Below are positions 7,433 to 14,838 of a stretch of DNA of 14,838 nucleotides, in pieces. The notes beneath the pieces are model-generated. The model was not told the DNA's origin, did no database searches, and saw nothing but the letters and a program-made list of their open reading frames with translations. A program made the position numbers and the translations under genes. The stretch lies in NCBI GenBank assembly GCA_021202495.1, contig JAJQCX010000166.1:1-14838 (forward strand), in the 5' to 3' direction. Source of the stretch: Clostridia bacterium. GTDB lineage: Bacteria > Bacillota > Clostridia > UMGS1883. The first letter of the stretch is position 1, and each line of letters starts with the position of its first letter.

Positions 7433-7879
7433 TTATTCCGCAGCAACCTCAACCGTTATTTTTGCGCTTATTTCAGGATAAATTTTTATTTCAACCTCGT
7501 GTGAGCCGATGGATTTTATCGCATCGGGCAGCTGCACCTTCCGCTTATCCACAACAATGTGAAGCTGGTATTTTACAGCGTCCGCAATGTTCTGATTTGT
7601 CACTTTTCCGAAAAGCTTGCCGTTTTCGCCCGCCTTTGCCGTAATCGTCACCTTTGCGCCGTCAAGCTTCGCCTTTGTTTCCGCCGCGGCTATTTTTTCC
7701 TGCTCTTTGTGGTACGCCGCAGCCTCTGTCTTTCCCTTAACCTCGCTCAAAACGCCCTTTGTCGCCTCACGCGCCAAGCCTCTGGGCAAAAGGAAATTTC
7801 TCGCGTATCCGTCCGACGCCTCCACAACCTCGCCCTTTTTTCCGTGACCTTTAACATCCGCCAAAAGAAGTACTTTCAT
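7433..7879 (-). CDS. rplI: 50S ribosomal protein L9
   Basis: L9 is a two-domain protein of the large ribosomal subunit that binds 23S rRNA and helps keep the reading frame. The 148-residue product begins [20 protein letters not shown] and has the signature [13 protein letters not shown] at about 24-36, a central charged alanine/lysine-rich helix (about 45-80), and a C-terminal domain with [15 protein letters not shown] and [15 protein letters not shown]. The length equals the family norm. A TTG at 7888 is also in frame but AAAGGA would be only 1 nt away from it; ATG 7879 has that motif 10 nt upstream and fits the L9 N-terminus. Gaps are 16 bp to both gdpP and dnaB, so all three should be cotranscribed. 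Confidence 0.97.
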   Translation of the reverse strand: MKVLLLADVKGHGKKGEVVEASDGYARNFLLPRGLAREATKGVLSEVKGKTEAAAYHKEQEKIAAAETKAKLDGAKVTITAKAGENGKLFGKVTNQNIADAVKYQLHIVVDKRKVQLPDAIKSIGSHEVEIKIYPEISAKITVEVAAE

Positions 7880-7895
7880 CTTTTTCAAATCCTTT

Positions 7896-9872
7896 CTATC
7901 TGTTTTGCATATATGAGTCTATCGCAGCCTTAAGCCGCGTCTCCGCTTCGTCAACATACACGTCCTCAAGCTGCGCCGCTCCCTGCAGCATATGCCCGCC
8001 GCCGCCCAGCTTTTCCATTATCATCTGTATGTTTACCGAGCCGAGCGAACGTCCGCTTATGCGAGTTGTCGCCCCTTGCGTCTTTGCCACAACGAACGAC
8101 GCCGAAACGCCCTCTATTTCCAAAAGGTCGTTTGCCGCCTTCGCGATTATCTCGCTGCTCACCGTGTTTGAATATACCTTGCTTATCGCCATGTTTTCGC
8201 GATACATTTGCGCATCCGAGACAATCTGCGCCCTTTCGGTGTAGCTTGTCATGCTCTCCTTGAAAATGCTCTGCACTCTTATCGTGTCCGCGCCGAGCCT
8301 CTTTAAATATGCCGCCGCTTCAAACGTCCTTGCCGCCGTCTTAAACACAAAGTTGTTCGTATCAACCAAAATGCCCGCATACATTGCCTCCGCAATCTCC
8401 GCGTCGATGCCGCTTCTACCCATGTATTGCAGCATTTCCGTCACCATTTCGCAGCTCGACGACGCCGACGGCTCATGGTAGAGCAAATCGGTGTTGGTTA
8501 TAAATTCCTCACTCCGTCTGTGATGGTCTATCAATACAATCGTTTTCGCATCGTCGACAATCTCCGGCGCCGCAGTAAGCGAACGGCGGTGCGTGTCGCA
8601 CACAATGACAAGCGTTTTGTCATTCAAAAGCTCCCTCGCCTGCTGCCTTGTTATAAAAAGCCCGAAATGCGTCTTGTTTTTCTCAAAATTTTTCAGCGTC
8701 GCCCGCACGGTCGAATCGTATGACTCCATAATGACCTTCGCCTGCTTCCCGCGCGCCATCGCCGCCACGGCGAGCGCCGTCGCCGCGCCGAACGCGTCCG
8801 TGTCCGCATAAGTGTGCCCCATCACAAGCACGTTTTCGCTCTGCTCAATCAGCCGCACAAGCGCCTGCGCCTTAACTCTCGCCTTAACCCTCGCACGCTT
8901 TTCTGTCTCTCGGTTTTTCCCGCCGTAATAGCTGAAGTTTTCCGCGTCCTTTATAACAGCCTGGTCGCCTCCGCGTCCGAGCGCCATGTCGAGCGCCGCT
9001 TTCGCGAACATATCCACCTCGTAAATGTCAGCCCCGTCAACACCTATTCCCATCGACAGCGTCGGCTGAATGGAAATCCCCGTTTCAATCTCCTTGACCT
9101 TATCGAGCACGTCAAAGCGCCTCTTTTTCATTTCGGAAAGCATTTTCGCGTTAAAAACGCAAAAATATCTCTCTTTGTCAAAATGCTTCGCGCTGCCACC
9201 GAGCTCCTTTGCCCATTCAAAAATTATCGCGTCAATCGCCTTTTCCGTCTGATAGGACACATCGTCGCCCACATCGCCGAAAACCTCGTCGTAATTGTCA
9301 ATCAAAATCTGCGCTATAACGGTTCTGGAATTGTCCGCCTCTTCCTTCGCCTTTTCAAAATCCGTCATATCGCGCAGCGTTATCACAAACGCGCTGTCCG
9401 ACGCGTTCTGCGCCTTAAACTGCACGCACTTCATTTCATAAGTCCTATCCTCATAGATAAGCTTTCGCGTCTCCTTTTTCATCGAAAGAAGAATATCCAC
9501 CGTGAGCGTGTCAAAAACATCGGTAATGCCCTCATGCATGACAATGTGCGGGCAAATTTTCGCGAACGCCTCGTTCCACCACGTTATTTTCCCGTCGGTT
9601 CCGATTGCCGCCATCGGCAGCGTCACGCCCTTTGTTATGTCAAAACGTCCCTCGCCGGCGTCCATTTTCGCGTAATACGCCTCGCTCGATTTTATCGCCG
9701 CCGCCATATCGAACAGACTCCCGCTCACCATCACAAGCGACACAATTTCCAACGCCAAACCGAGCGGAAGACTTACAATACACACTCCCACTCCCAAAAT
9801 CATCACAATCGCGCAGTAAATAACCGCCTTGTGCTTCAATGTTAAATTCACAATCTGCGTTTTCCTGTTCAT
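7896..9872 (-). CDS. gdpP: Cyclic-di-AMP phosphodiesterase GdpP (DHH/DHHA1)
   Basis: GdpP is a membrane protein that hydrolyses c-di-AMP to pApA and so sets levels of this potassium, osmotic and cell-wall signal. The 658-residue reading matches B. subtilis GdpP in length. Two transmembrane segments (about 17-55) are followed by a PAS-like domain (about 80-170), a degenerate GGDEF domain ending [12 protein letters not shown] (about 297-308), the DHH domain with [11 protein letters not shown] (352-362), CDTHR (425-429) and DHH (449-451), and DHHA1 with GGGGH (623-627). The metal ligands look intact, so it should be active. An in-frame ATG at 9917 overlaps the -10 box of the likely promoter and would not be in the transcript. 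ATG 9872, with GGGGTG 4 nt upstream, is preferred. It is the first gene of the seven-gene run to yicC. Confidence 0.95.
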   Translation of the reverse strand: MNRKTQIVNLTLKHKAVIYCAIVMILGVGVCIVSLPLGLALEIVSLVMVSGSLFDMAAAIKSSEAYYAKMDAGEGRFDITKGVTLPMAAIGTDGKITWWNEAFAKICPHIVMHEGITDVFDTLTVDILLSMKKETRKLIYEDRTYEMKCVQFKAQNASDSAFVITLRDMTDFEKAKEEADNSRTVIAQILIDNYDEVFGDVGDDVSYQTEKAIDAIIFEWAKELGGSAKHFDKERYFCVFNAKMLSEMKKRRFDVLDKVKEIETGISIQPTLSMGIGVDGADIYEVDMFAKAALDMALGRGGDQAVIKDAENFSYYGGKNRETEKRARVKARVKAQALVRLIEQSENVLVMGHTYADTDAFGAATALAVAAMARGKQAKVIMESYDSTVRATLKNFEKNKTHFGLFITRQQARELLNDKTLVIVCDTHRRSLTAAPEIVDDAKTIVLIDHHRRSEEFITNTDLLYHEPSASSSCEMVTEMLQYMGRSGIDAEIAEAMYAGILVDTNNFVFKTAARTFEAAAYLKRLGADTIRVQSIFKESMTSYTERAQIVSDAQMYRENMAISKVYSNTVSSEIIAKAANDLLEIEGVSASFVVAKTQGATTRISGRSLGSVNIQMIMEKLGGGGHMLQGAAQLEDVYVDEAETRLKAAIDSYMQNR

Positions 9873-9915
9873 TATACACCCCGGTTTCGCATAACCTATA
9901 TTAACCCGTTTATTC

Positions 9916-9944
9916 ATTATATAACAACAAAGCCAAAATGTACA
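9916..9944 (-). promoter_or_regulatory. Sigma-A-like promoter for the gdpP operon
   Basis: On the minus strand TGTACA (9939-9944) is 17 bp upstream of a perfect TATAAT (complement of 9916-9921). The -35 matches consensus at 4 of 6 positions. Transcription would start near 9909 and leave a leader of about 37 nt before ATG 9872. It is the best promoter-like sequence in the window and stands at the head of seven closely packed genes. Confidence 0.65.
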
Positions 9945-9979
9945 GTCTTTTTTTCAGAAAACTCTTGAAGTCTGCTTAT

Positions 9980-9984
9980 GGAGG
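9980..9984 (+). promoter_or_regulatory. Shine-Dalgarno deciding the PRC-barrel gene start
   Basis: GGAGG lies 8 nt before ATG 9993. An in-frame ATG at 9978 actually overlaps this GGAGG and has no ribosome site of its own, so the downstream ATG, which gives the family-like start MINRSDR, is chosen. No clear promoter for this gene could be picked out upstream. Confidence 0.65.
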
Positions 9985-9992
9985 ATCCAAAC

Positions 9993-10271
9993 ATGATCAA
10001 CCGCTCCGACCGCGCGTCCGATTTCAGACGCAAGGAAGTGATAGACATATCCGACGGCAAACGCCTCGGCTACATAACCGACGTTGAGATAGATCTTGAA
10101 AAGGGCGTCGTTCTTTCCGTCATAATTCCCGGCAAACGCCGCTTTTTCGGTCTTTTGCCGCCGACTGACGACATCGTCATCGAATGGAGGCGAATATCAA
10201 AAATCGGCGATGACATCATCCTCGTCAACGCCGGTTATGAAGGAGCGCCACAATCGATGCCCCCGCTTTAA
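9993..10271 (+). CDS. PRC-barrel protein, YlmC/YmxH sporulation family
   Basis: This is the only plus-strand gene. The 92-residue protein is a single PRC-barrel: RRKEVIDISDGKRLGYITD near residues 12-30, VEIDLEKGVVLSVIIPG near 31-47, then FFGLLPPTDDIVIEW and ISKIGDDIILV near 51-78. This pattern matches the YlmC/YmxH family common in endospore formers, whose molecular role is poorly defined. There is no signal peptide or membrane segment, so it should be cytosolic. The last residues, AGYEGAPQSMPPL, are a variable tail. Its stop (10269-10271) overlaps the trmFO stop on the other strand, and its 5' side faces gdpP. The family call is firm; a sporulation role is inferred from family distribution only. 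Confidence 0.88.
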   Translation: MINRSDRASDFRRKEVIDISDGKRLGYITDVEIDLEKGVVLSVIIPGKRRFFGLLPPTDDIVIEWRRISKIGDDIILVNAGYEGAPQSMPPL

Positions 10272-11578
10272 ATACACTTTATAACTTCCTCAATACTTCC
10301 CAGCGCTTCCGCCGCAATCGCGCCGTAGCGCTCTTTTTTGCTCCTTATTCTTCCGACGGAGCTTTTTATTATTCCGAAATTTGCGTTCATCGGCTGAAAC
10401 GCACCCTTCACCGCGCCCTCCGAAACGTATGCGGCAAGCGCCCCCGTCATGGTGTTCTGCGGGAAAATAACGTCCTCTTCGCCCGTCATGCGCCGCGCGG
10501 CGTTTATTCCCGCCGCCATTCCCGACGCCGCCGATTCCACATATCCCTCAACGCCGGTTATCTGCCCGGCAAAATAAATTTTCGGGTATTTTTTCATCGC
10601 GAACGTCGCATCCAAAAGATGCGGCGAATTTATATATGTATTCCTGTGCATCACGCCAAGGCGCAAAAACTGCGCGTTTTCAAGCCCCGGAATCATCGAG
10701 AACACTCTTTTTTGTTCGCCGAATTTCAAATTAGTCTGAAACCCCACAAGGTTATACATTGTTCCCTCGCGGTTATCCTGCCGCAGCTGCACAACCGCAT
10801 AGGGCATTTTTCCCGTCTTGGGGTTTGTCAGTCCTTTGGGCTTCAATGGACCGTAGCGCATTGTGTCAACTCCGCGCTTTGCCATAACCTCAATCGGCAT
10901 ACAGCCCTCAAAAACTGATGGCTTGTCAATTTCCTCGTGCAGCGGCGCGGTCTCGGCTCCGATTAACGCCTCGTAAAACGCCTCATATTCTTCCTTTTCC
11001 ATCGGGCAGTTTATATAATCCGCGTCGCCCTTGTCGTAGCGCGCCTTTTTATAAACCTTGTCAAAATCTATGCTCTCCGTCAAAACGACAGGCGCCGCCG
11101 CGTCGTAAAACGAGAGAAATTCTTTTCCCGTAAGCCGCGCAATTTCCCCATCGAGCGCCTCATCCGAAAGAGGTCCCGTCGCGATTATCGTGTATTCGTT
11201 TTCATCGATAAAATCCGCAAGCTCCCGCCTTATTGTAATATTCGGGCACGCCTCTATCCTCTCTGTCACTGTTTCTGCGAATTTTTCGCGGTCAACCGCC
11301 AGCGCACCGCCCGCGGGCACAGCGGTCGCATCCGCACATTCCATCACAAGCGACCCCACGCGCCGCATTTCCTCCTTCAAAAGTCCGCAGGCATTGTCGA
11401 TTGAATTTCCCTTGAACGAATTTGAGCAGACAATCTCGCACAAATTTCCACTCGAATGAGCCGGTGAAAACTTCACCGGCTTCATTTCCCACAATTCAAC
11501 CTCAATTCCGCGCTTTGCCGCCTGCCATGCCGCCTCGCACCCCGCAAAGCCGCCGCCTATAATTCTAAGCTTTTCCAT
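10268..11578 (-). CDS. trmFO: Folate-dependent tRNA (uracil-54-C5)-methyltransferase TrmFO
   Basis: TrmFO makes 5-methyluridine at position 54 of tRNA, using methylene-tetrahydrofolate as carbon donor and FAD as reductant. The 436-residue protein begins with the FAD-binding IIGGGFAGCEAAW (6-18), then the family segment EIVCSNSFKGNSIDNACGLLKEEMR with Cys 51 in the VCSNS motif, VPAGGALAVDREKF (about 87-100), FYDAAAP (about 157-163), NCPMEKEEY with Cys 191, and the C-terminal MNANFGI. Length is normal (about 435-445). ATG 11578 overlaps the end of topA by 14 bp and has AAGGA 8 nt upstream inside topA. The topA-trmFO pair is a classic Firmicutes arrangement. The stop overlaps the stop of the convergent PRC-barrel gene, leaving no room for a terminator between them. 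Confidence 0.97.
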   Translation of the reverse strand: MEKLRIIGGGFAGCEAAWQAAKRGIEVELWEMKPVKFSPAHSSGNLCEIVCSNSFKGNSIDNACGLLKEEMRRVGSLVMECADATAVPAGGALAVDREKFAETVTERIEACPNITIRRELADFIDENEYTIIATGPLSDEALDGEIARLTGKEFLSFYDAAAPVVLTESIDFDKVYKKARYDKGDADYINCPMEKEEYEAFYEALIGAETAPLHEEIDKPSVFEGCMPIEVMAKRGVDTMRYGPLKPKGLTNPKTGKMPYAVVQLRQDNREGTMYNLVGFQTNLKFGEQKRVFSMIPGLENAQFLRLGVMHRNTYINSPHLLDATFAMKKYPKIYFAGQITGVEGYVESAASGMAAGINAARRMTGEEDVIFPQNTMTGALAAYVSEGAVKGAFQPMNANFGIIKSSVGRIRSKKERYGAIAAEALGSIEEVIKCI

Positions 11579-13673
11579 TTTCTTTTTCCTTCGTGATTTT
11601 TCGGTTTGATTCGCAGTCTGGATTTGAGCACACCGTTTTGCTGCCCTTTTTGTAGTATTTTTTCACCATTATCCCGCCGCATTTCGGGCACGGCGTCTTA
11701 AGCGGCGCATCCCACAGCACAAAATCGCACTCCGGCGCTTTCTCGCACGAAAAGTATTTTTTGCCCCTCTTGCTCTTTTTCTCCACAATTCTCGCGCCGC
11801 ACTTGGGGCATTTCACACCCGTATCCTTCATTATCGGCTTTGTGTTTCTGCACTCGGGAAAGCCCGGGCACGCCAAGAATTTGCCGTACCTGCTCATCTT
11901 CACAACCATGTTGCGTCCGCATTTTTCGCAAATTTCGTCCGAAACCTCTTCCGCAAGCTTCACCTTGTCAATGTTTTCTTCCGCCTTTTCAAGCGTCTTT
12001 TCAAACGGATTGTAAAAATCGCGCAAAAGGTCAACCCAATTTTGCTCTCCGCTTTCAACGCAGTCGAGCCTTCTCTCCATGTCCGCCGTGAATTCAACGT
12101 CGACAATATCCTCAAAATTTTCCTGCATAATGTCGTTCACAATGCGCCCAAGCTCGGTCGGCTTTAGCATCTTCTTTTCACGAACGACATACCCGCGGCT
12201 TATTATCGTCGAAATCGTCGGCGTATATGTGCTGGGTCTGCCTATGCCGTTTTCCTCCATCGTCTTTATCAGCGTAGCCTCGGTGAACCGCGCGGGCGGC
12301 TCGGTGAAGTGCTGTTCGGGATTTATCTCCTTCGCCTTGAGCTTCTGCCCCTCTTCGGGGTGTATCAGCCGCTTTGCGTCCTTTTCCTCCGCGCCGTCGC
12401 TGCCCTCAACGTACACCGCTCTGTAGCCGTCAAATTTAATCGCGCTGCCCGACGCCTTAAACGTCACGCCGTTAGCGACGATGTCCGCCGAAACCGCGTC
12501 GTAAAGCGCGCTTTTCATCTGGCACGCGACAAATCTTTCCCAAATCAATTTATAGAGCTTGTATTGGTCATTCGTCACGCTGCCCTTTATCATTTCGGGC
12601 AAAATGTTGCAGTCGGTCGGTCTTATCGCCTCGTGCGCGTCCTGCGCCGCCTTGCTCGTTCTGTAAAAGTTCGGCTTTTCGGGCAAATATGCCGCGCCGT
12701 ACTTTTCGCCGATAAACGCTCTCACCGCGCTTAACGCCTCACTTGCGATTCTCTGCGAGTCGGTTCTCATGTATGTTATAAGTCCGCGCGTACCGTGCCC
12801 CGGCACGTTCACGCCCTCATAGAGCCCCTGTGCCGCGCTCATCGTCCTTGCCGATGTCATGCCTAATTTTCGGCTCGCCTCCTGCTGCATTGTGCTTGTC
12901 GTAAAGGGCGGCGTCGGGTGCTTCTTTTTTTCGCTGTAAACGGCTTTTGTCACAACAAATTCCGCGCCGTCAATCATAGAAAGCACTTTCTTTGCGTCCT
13001 CGGCGCTCCCAAGCTCCTTCTTTTTGCCGTTCACGCCCCAATAACGCGCCTCCATCGGGTGCTTTCCGCTCTCGTCGGTCAGTATTGCCGTTATGCTCCA
13101 GTATTCCTTGGGCACAAAATCCTCTATTTCCTTTTCACGGTCGACAATCATCTTCGTAACCGAGCTTTGCACTCTGCCCGCGCTCAGCCCCTTTTTCACC
13201 TTGCGCCACAAAAGCGGACTTATCTGATAGCCCACTATTCTGTCAAGCTCGCGGCGCGCCTGCTGCGCGTTCACCAAATCTATGTCTATCGCCCTCGCGT
13301 CCTTAAGCGACGCCACAACTGCGCTTTTCGTAACCTCATTAAACGTAATTCTGCACGGCGATTTTTCGTCAATTCCCAAAATCTGCGCCAAATGCCAGCT
13401 TATCGCCTCTCCCTCGCGGTCGGGGTCGGCTGCGAGCAAAACCTTGTCCGCGCTCTTTGCCGCCTTTTTCATCTTGGCAATCAAGTCGCCCTTGCCGCGT
13501 ATTGTGATATATTTCGGCGCAAAGTCGTTTTCAATGTCAATTCCGAGCGAGCTTTTCGGCAAATCCCGAACGTGCCCCATCGACGCCATTACCGTATAAT
13601 TTTTTCCCAAATATTTATTTATGTTTTTCGCCTTTGCCGGCGACTCCACAATTACAAGACATTTCTCTGCCAT
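11565..13673 (-). CDS. topA: DNA topoisomerase I (type IA)
   Basis: TopA relaxes negative supercoils by transient single-strand cleavage. The 702-residue protein starts MAEKCLVIVESPAKAK, with the Toprim catalytic Glu at 10 and the acidic triad in AADPDREGEA (81-90). The active-site tyrosine is Y301 in GLITYMRTDSQR. Three C4 zinc ribbons form the C-terminus: CxxC pairs at 582/585, 622/625 and 662/665, with partner cysteines at 602/608, 643/649 and 682/687. An open frame extends to 13805, but those 44 residues are lysine/arginine-rich, overlap dprA and are unlike TopA. ATG 13673 has AGGA 9 nt upstream and lies 29 bp after dprA. The end overlaps trmFO. Confidence 0.97.
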   Translation of the reverse strand: MAEKCLVIVESPAKAKNINKYLGKNYTVMASMGHVRDLPKSSLGIDIENDFAPKYITIRGKGDLIAKMKKAAKSADKVLLAADPDREGEAISWHLAQILGIDEKSPCRITFNEVTKSAVVASLKDARAIDIDLVNAQQARRELDRIVGYQISPLLWRKVKKGLSAGRVQSSVTKMIVDREKEIEDFVPKEYWSITAILTDESGKHPMEARYWGVNGKKKELGSAEDAKKVLSMIDGAEFVVTKAVYSEKKKHPTPPFTTSTMQQEASRKLGMTSARTMSAAQGLYEGVNVPGHGTRGLITYMRTDSQRIASEALSAVRAFIGEKYGAAYLPEKPNFYRTSKAAQDAHEAIRPTDCNILPEMIKGSVTNDQYKLYKLIWERFVACQMKSALYDAVSADIVANGVTFKASGSAIKFDGYRAVYVEGSDGAEEKDAKRLIHPEEGQKLKAKEINPEQHFTEPPARFTEATLIKTMEENGIGRPSTYTPTISTIISRGYVVREKKMLKPTELGRIVNDIMQENFEDIVDVEFTADMERRLDCVESGEQNWVDLLRDFYNPFEKTLEKAEENIDKVKLAEEVSDEICEKCGRNMVVKMSRYGKFLACPGFPECRNTKPIMKDTGVKCPKCGARIVEKKSKRGKKYFSCEKAPECDFVLWDAPLKTPCPKCGGIMVKKYYKKGSKTVCSNPDCESNRKITKEKENGKA

Positions 13674-13702
13674 GCACCCATGTCCTTTCGTTTTCTGATC
13701 TC

Positions 13703-14818
13703 TCAGTCTATCTTTTCGTAAGCGTTTCCGACGCTTCTTTTTATCATGCCCTTTATTTGCATAAGCGTCAAAACCGAATTCAGTCTTGCCGCATCGCACG
13801 CGCAATATTCAAGAATTGAATCGTAATCCCGCTTTCCCTCGCCTATCGCGTTCAAAACCGCTCTCTCAATTCCGTTTGATACGTTTTCCTTCTTCGGTTC
13901 CTCCGCGGCTTTCAGCTCCTGCGTCAAAGCATTATTCGACGGCTCGGTGAAAATATCCTCTTCAATTTTCTCATCTTTTTTCATCGCGCGACGGTATGAC
14001 GCGGGCATCCGCTCCATCATTTCATACAAAATGTCGCTGCCCGAAAGCGCCCACAACGCCCCGTCCTGCAAAAGCGCGTTCGTGCCCTCGCTCGTCGGAC
14101 TGTCGATGTTGCCCGGCACCGCGAAGAGCGTTTTGCCGTAATCTCCCGCATACGACGCCGTTATCAACGCTCCGCTCTTTTTCGCCGCCTCAACTACGAC
14201 CAGTGTATCGCAAAGCGCAGTCATCAGCCTGTTTCGCACGGGAAAATTTTTCGCCATCGGCGGTGAGCCCAACGGAAGCTCCGAAATGACAACGCCCTTT
14301 TCCGCAACGCGCTCAAAGAGCTTTTCGTTTTCGCGCGGATACGTAACGTCAATTCCCGTTCCCACAACGCATATCGCCGGCGCTCTTCCCCGCAGCGCTC
14401 CGTTTAGCGCGGCGCTGTCAATGCCGCGCGCCCCGCCCGAGATAACCGCCACATTGTTTGCCGAAAGCTCATAGGCAAAATTCGTCGCCGTATTTATCCC
14501 GTAGAGGCTCGCCTCCCTGCTTCCGACAATCGCCGCCTTCAGCGGATGATTTAACGCCTTCACGTTTCCCTTGAAATAGAGATATGCCGGCGGGTTTGAT
14601 ATATGCCTCAAATATTCGGGATATTCCTTTTCCCGATACGTCACAACGCCGCTCCCGCACACCTTCGCCCTTTCAAGCTCGTCCATCGCGTCAAGCGCGT
14701 CCTTTTCGGTAAAGTCCACATCCTTTTTTCTTTTGTCGAAGCTATCCGCCAACTGCTTAAGCTTCTTGGCGTTTTTGCACCCTTTAGCCAAAACCATCCA
14801 CGCAATTTTATCTTTCAT
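13703..14818 (-). CDS. dprA: DNA-processing protein DprA (Smf)
   Basis: DprA binds incoming single-stranded DNA and loads RecA during transformation; it is also widespread in species not known to be competent. The 371-residue protein has a SAM-like N-terminal region (about 1-60) and a Rossmann-like DprA core with AAIVGSR (95-101), SGGARGID (127-134), VVGTGIDVTYPREN (151-164), NFPVRNRL (191-198), SGALITASYA (215-224) and AVPGN (233-237). After a charged linker (about 275-312) comes a C-terminal winged-helix domain (about 315-367). An in-frame ATG at 14827 would leave GGGAG directly against the start; ATG 14818 has it 9 nt upstream, so the gene appears complete just inside the window. It precedes topA by 29 bp, the standard dprA-topA-trmFO order. 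Confidence 0.96.
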   Translation of the reverse strand: MKDKIAWMVLAKGCKNAKKLKQLADSFDKRKKDVDFTEKDALDAMDELERAKVCGSGVVTYREKEYPEYLRHISNPPAYLYFKGNVKALNHPLKAAIVGSREASLYGINTATNFAYELSANNVAVISGGARGIDSAALNGALRGRAPAICVVGTGIDVTYPRENEKLFERVAEKGVVISELPLGSPPMAKNFPVRNRLMTALCDTLVVVEAAKKSGALITASYAGDYGKTLFAVPGNIDSPTSEGTNALLQDGALWALSGSDILYEMMERMPASYRRAMKKDEKIEEDIFTEPSNNALTQELKAAEEPKKENVSNGIERAVLNAIGEGKRDYDSILEYCACDAARLNSVLTLMQIKGMIKRSVGNAYEKID

Positions 14819-14838
14819 TTTCCGCATCTCCCAAGCCG

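Noticed and set aside
8814..9845. 343-codon open frame on the plus strand inside gdpP
   Set aside because: It is antisense to a well-supported gdpP, its protein is rich in Arg, His and Leu with no recognisable domain, and it is explained by codon bias of the true gene leaving the opposite frame open.
12918..13721. 267-codon open frame on the plus strand inside topA
   Set aside because: Antisense to the conserved Toprim and core domains of topA, with no motif or credible ribosome site.
13674..13805. 44-residue N-terminal extension of topA
   Set aside because: It overlaps dprA, is basic low-complexity sequence unlike TopA, and ATG 13673 has a well-placed Shine-Dalgarno and the conserved MAEKCLVIVESPAKAK start.
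1..14838. Defence system, prophage, biosynthetic cluster or other novel system
   Set aside because: Every gene matches a known housekeeping family in its usual neighbourhood, with no hypothetical gene cluster, integrase, transposase or tRNA-linked attachment site.

Overview
This window is a housekeeping chromosome segment from an anaerobic Gram-positive bacterium, most likely an uncultured or gut-type member of the Clostridia. The evidence is the combination of RemA (DUF370), folate-dependent TrmFO, the c-di-AMP phosphodiesterase GdpP, a YlmC/YmxH-type PRC-barrel protein (a family tied to endospore formers) and the Firmicutes-type order gdpP-rplI-dnaB, tilS-hpt-ftsH and yicC-remA-gmk-rpoZ. 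Base composition looks balanced by eye. I see no rRNA, tRNA, CRISPR array, transposase, phage gene or riboswitch.

Thirteen of the fourteen genes are on the minus strand, so they read from high to low coordinates. Block A (14818 to 10268) is dprA-topA-trmFO: DNA uptake/recombination, topoisomerase I and tRNA m5U54 methylation. A single plus-strand gene (9993-10271, PRC-barrel, YlmC/YmxH type) follows; its stop codon overlaps the trmFO stop. Its 5' side faces gdpP across a divergent intergenic region that carries a good sigma-A-like promoter for gdpP. Block B (9872 to 1434) is gdpP-rplI-dnaB-tilS-hpt-ftsH-yicC. Gaps are 16 bp or less and three junctions overlap, so this looks like one operon. 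Block C (1102 to 23) is remA-gmk-rpoZ. It is separated from yicC by a 331-bp gap holding two copies of a GC-rich palindromic repeat and a further hairpin-forming stretch.

The genes link central processes: c-di-AMP turnover, ribosome (L9), replication (DnaB), tRNA decoding (TilS), purine salvage and GMP phosphorylation (Hpt, Gmk), membrane proteolysis (FtsH), RNA decay (YicC), biofilm-type regulation (RemA) and RNA polymerase assembly (omega). Three neighbourhoods that lie apart in Bacillus subtilis are contiguous here.

Several starts were moved downstream of the longest possible ATG/GTG/TTG because Shine-Dalgarno spacing, family N-termini and promoter position agree: rpoZ 214, ftsH 4168 (TTG), tilS 6073, dnaB 7416, rplI 7879, gdpP 9872, ylmC-like 9993, topA 13673, dprA 14818.

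I did not find a convincing undescribed system. The least explained sequence is the 1103-1433 intergenic region and its repeats.
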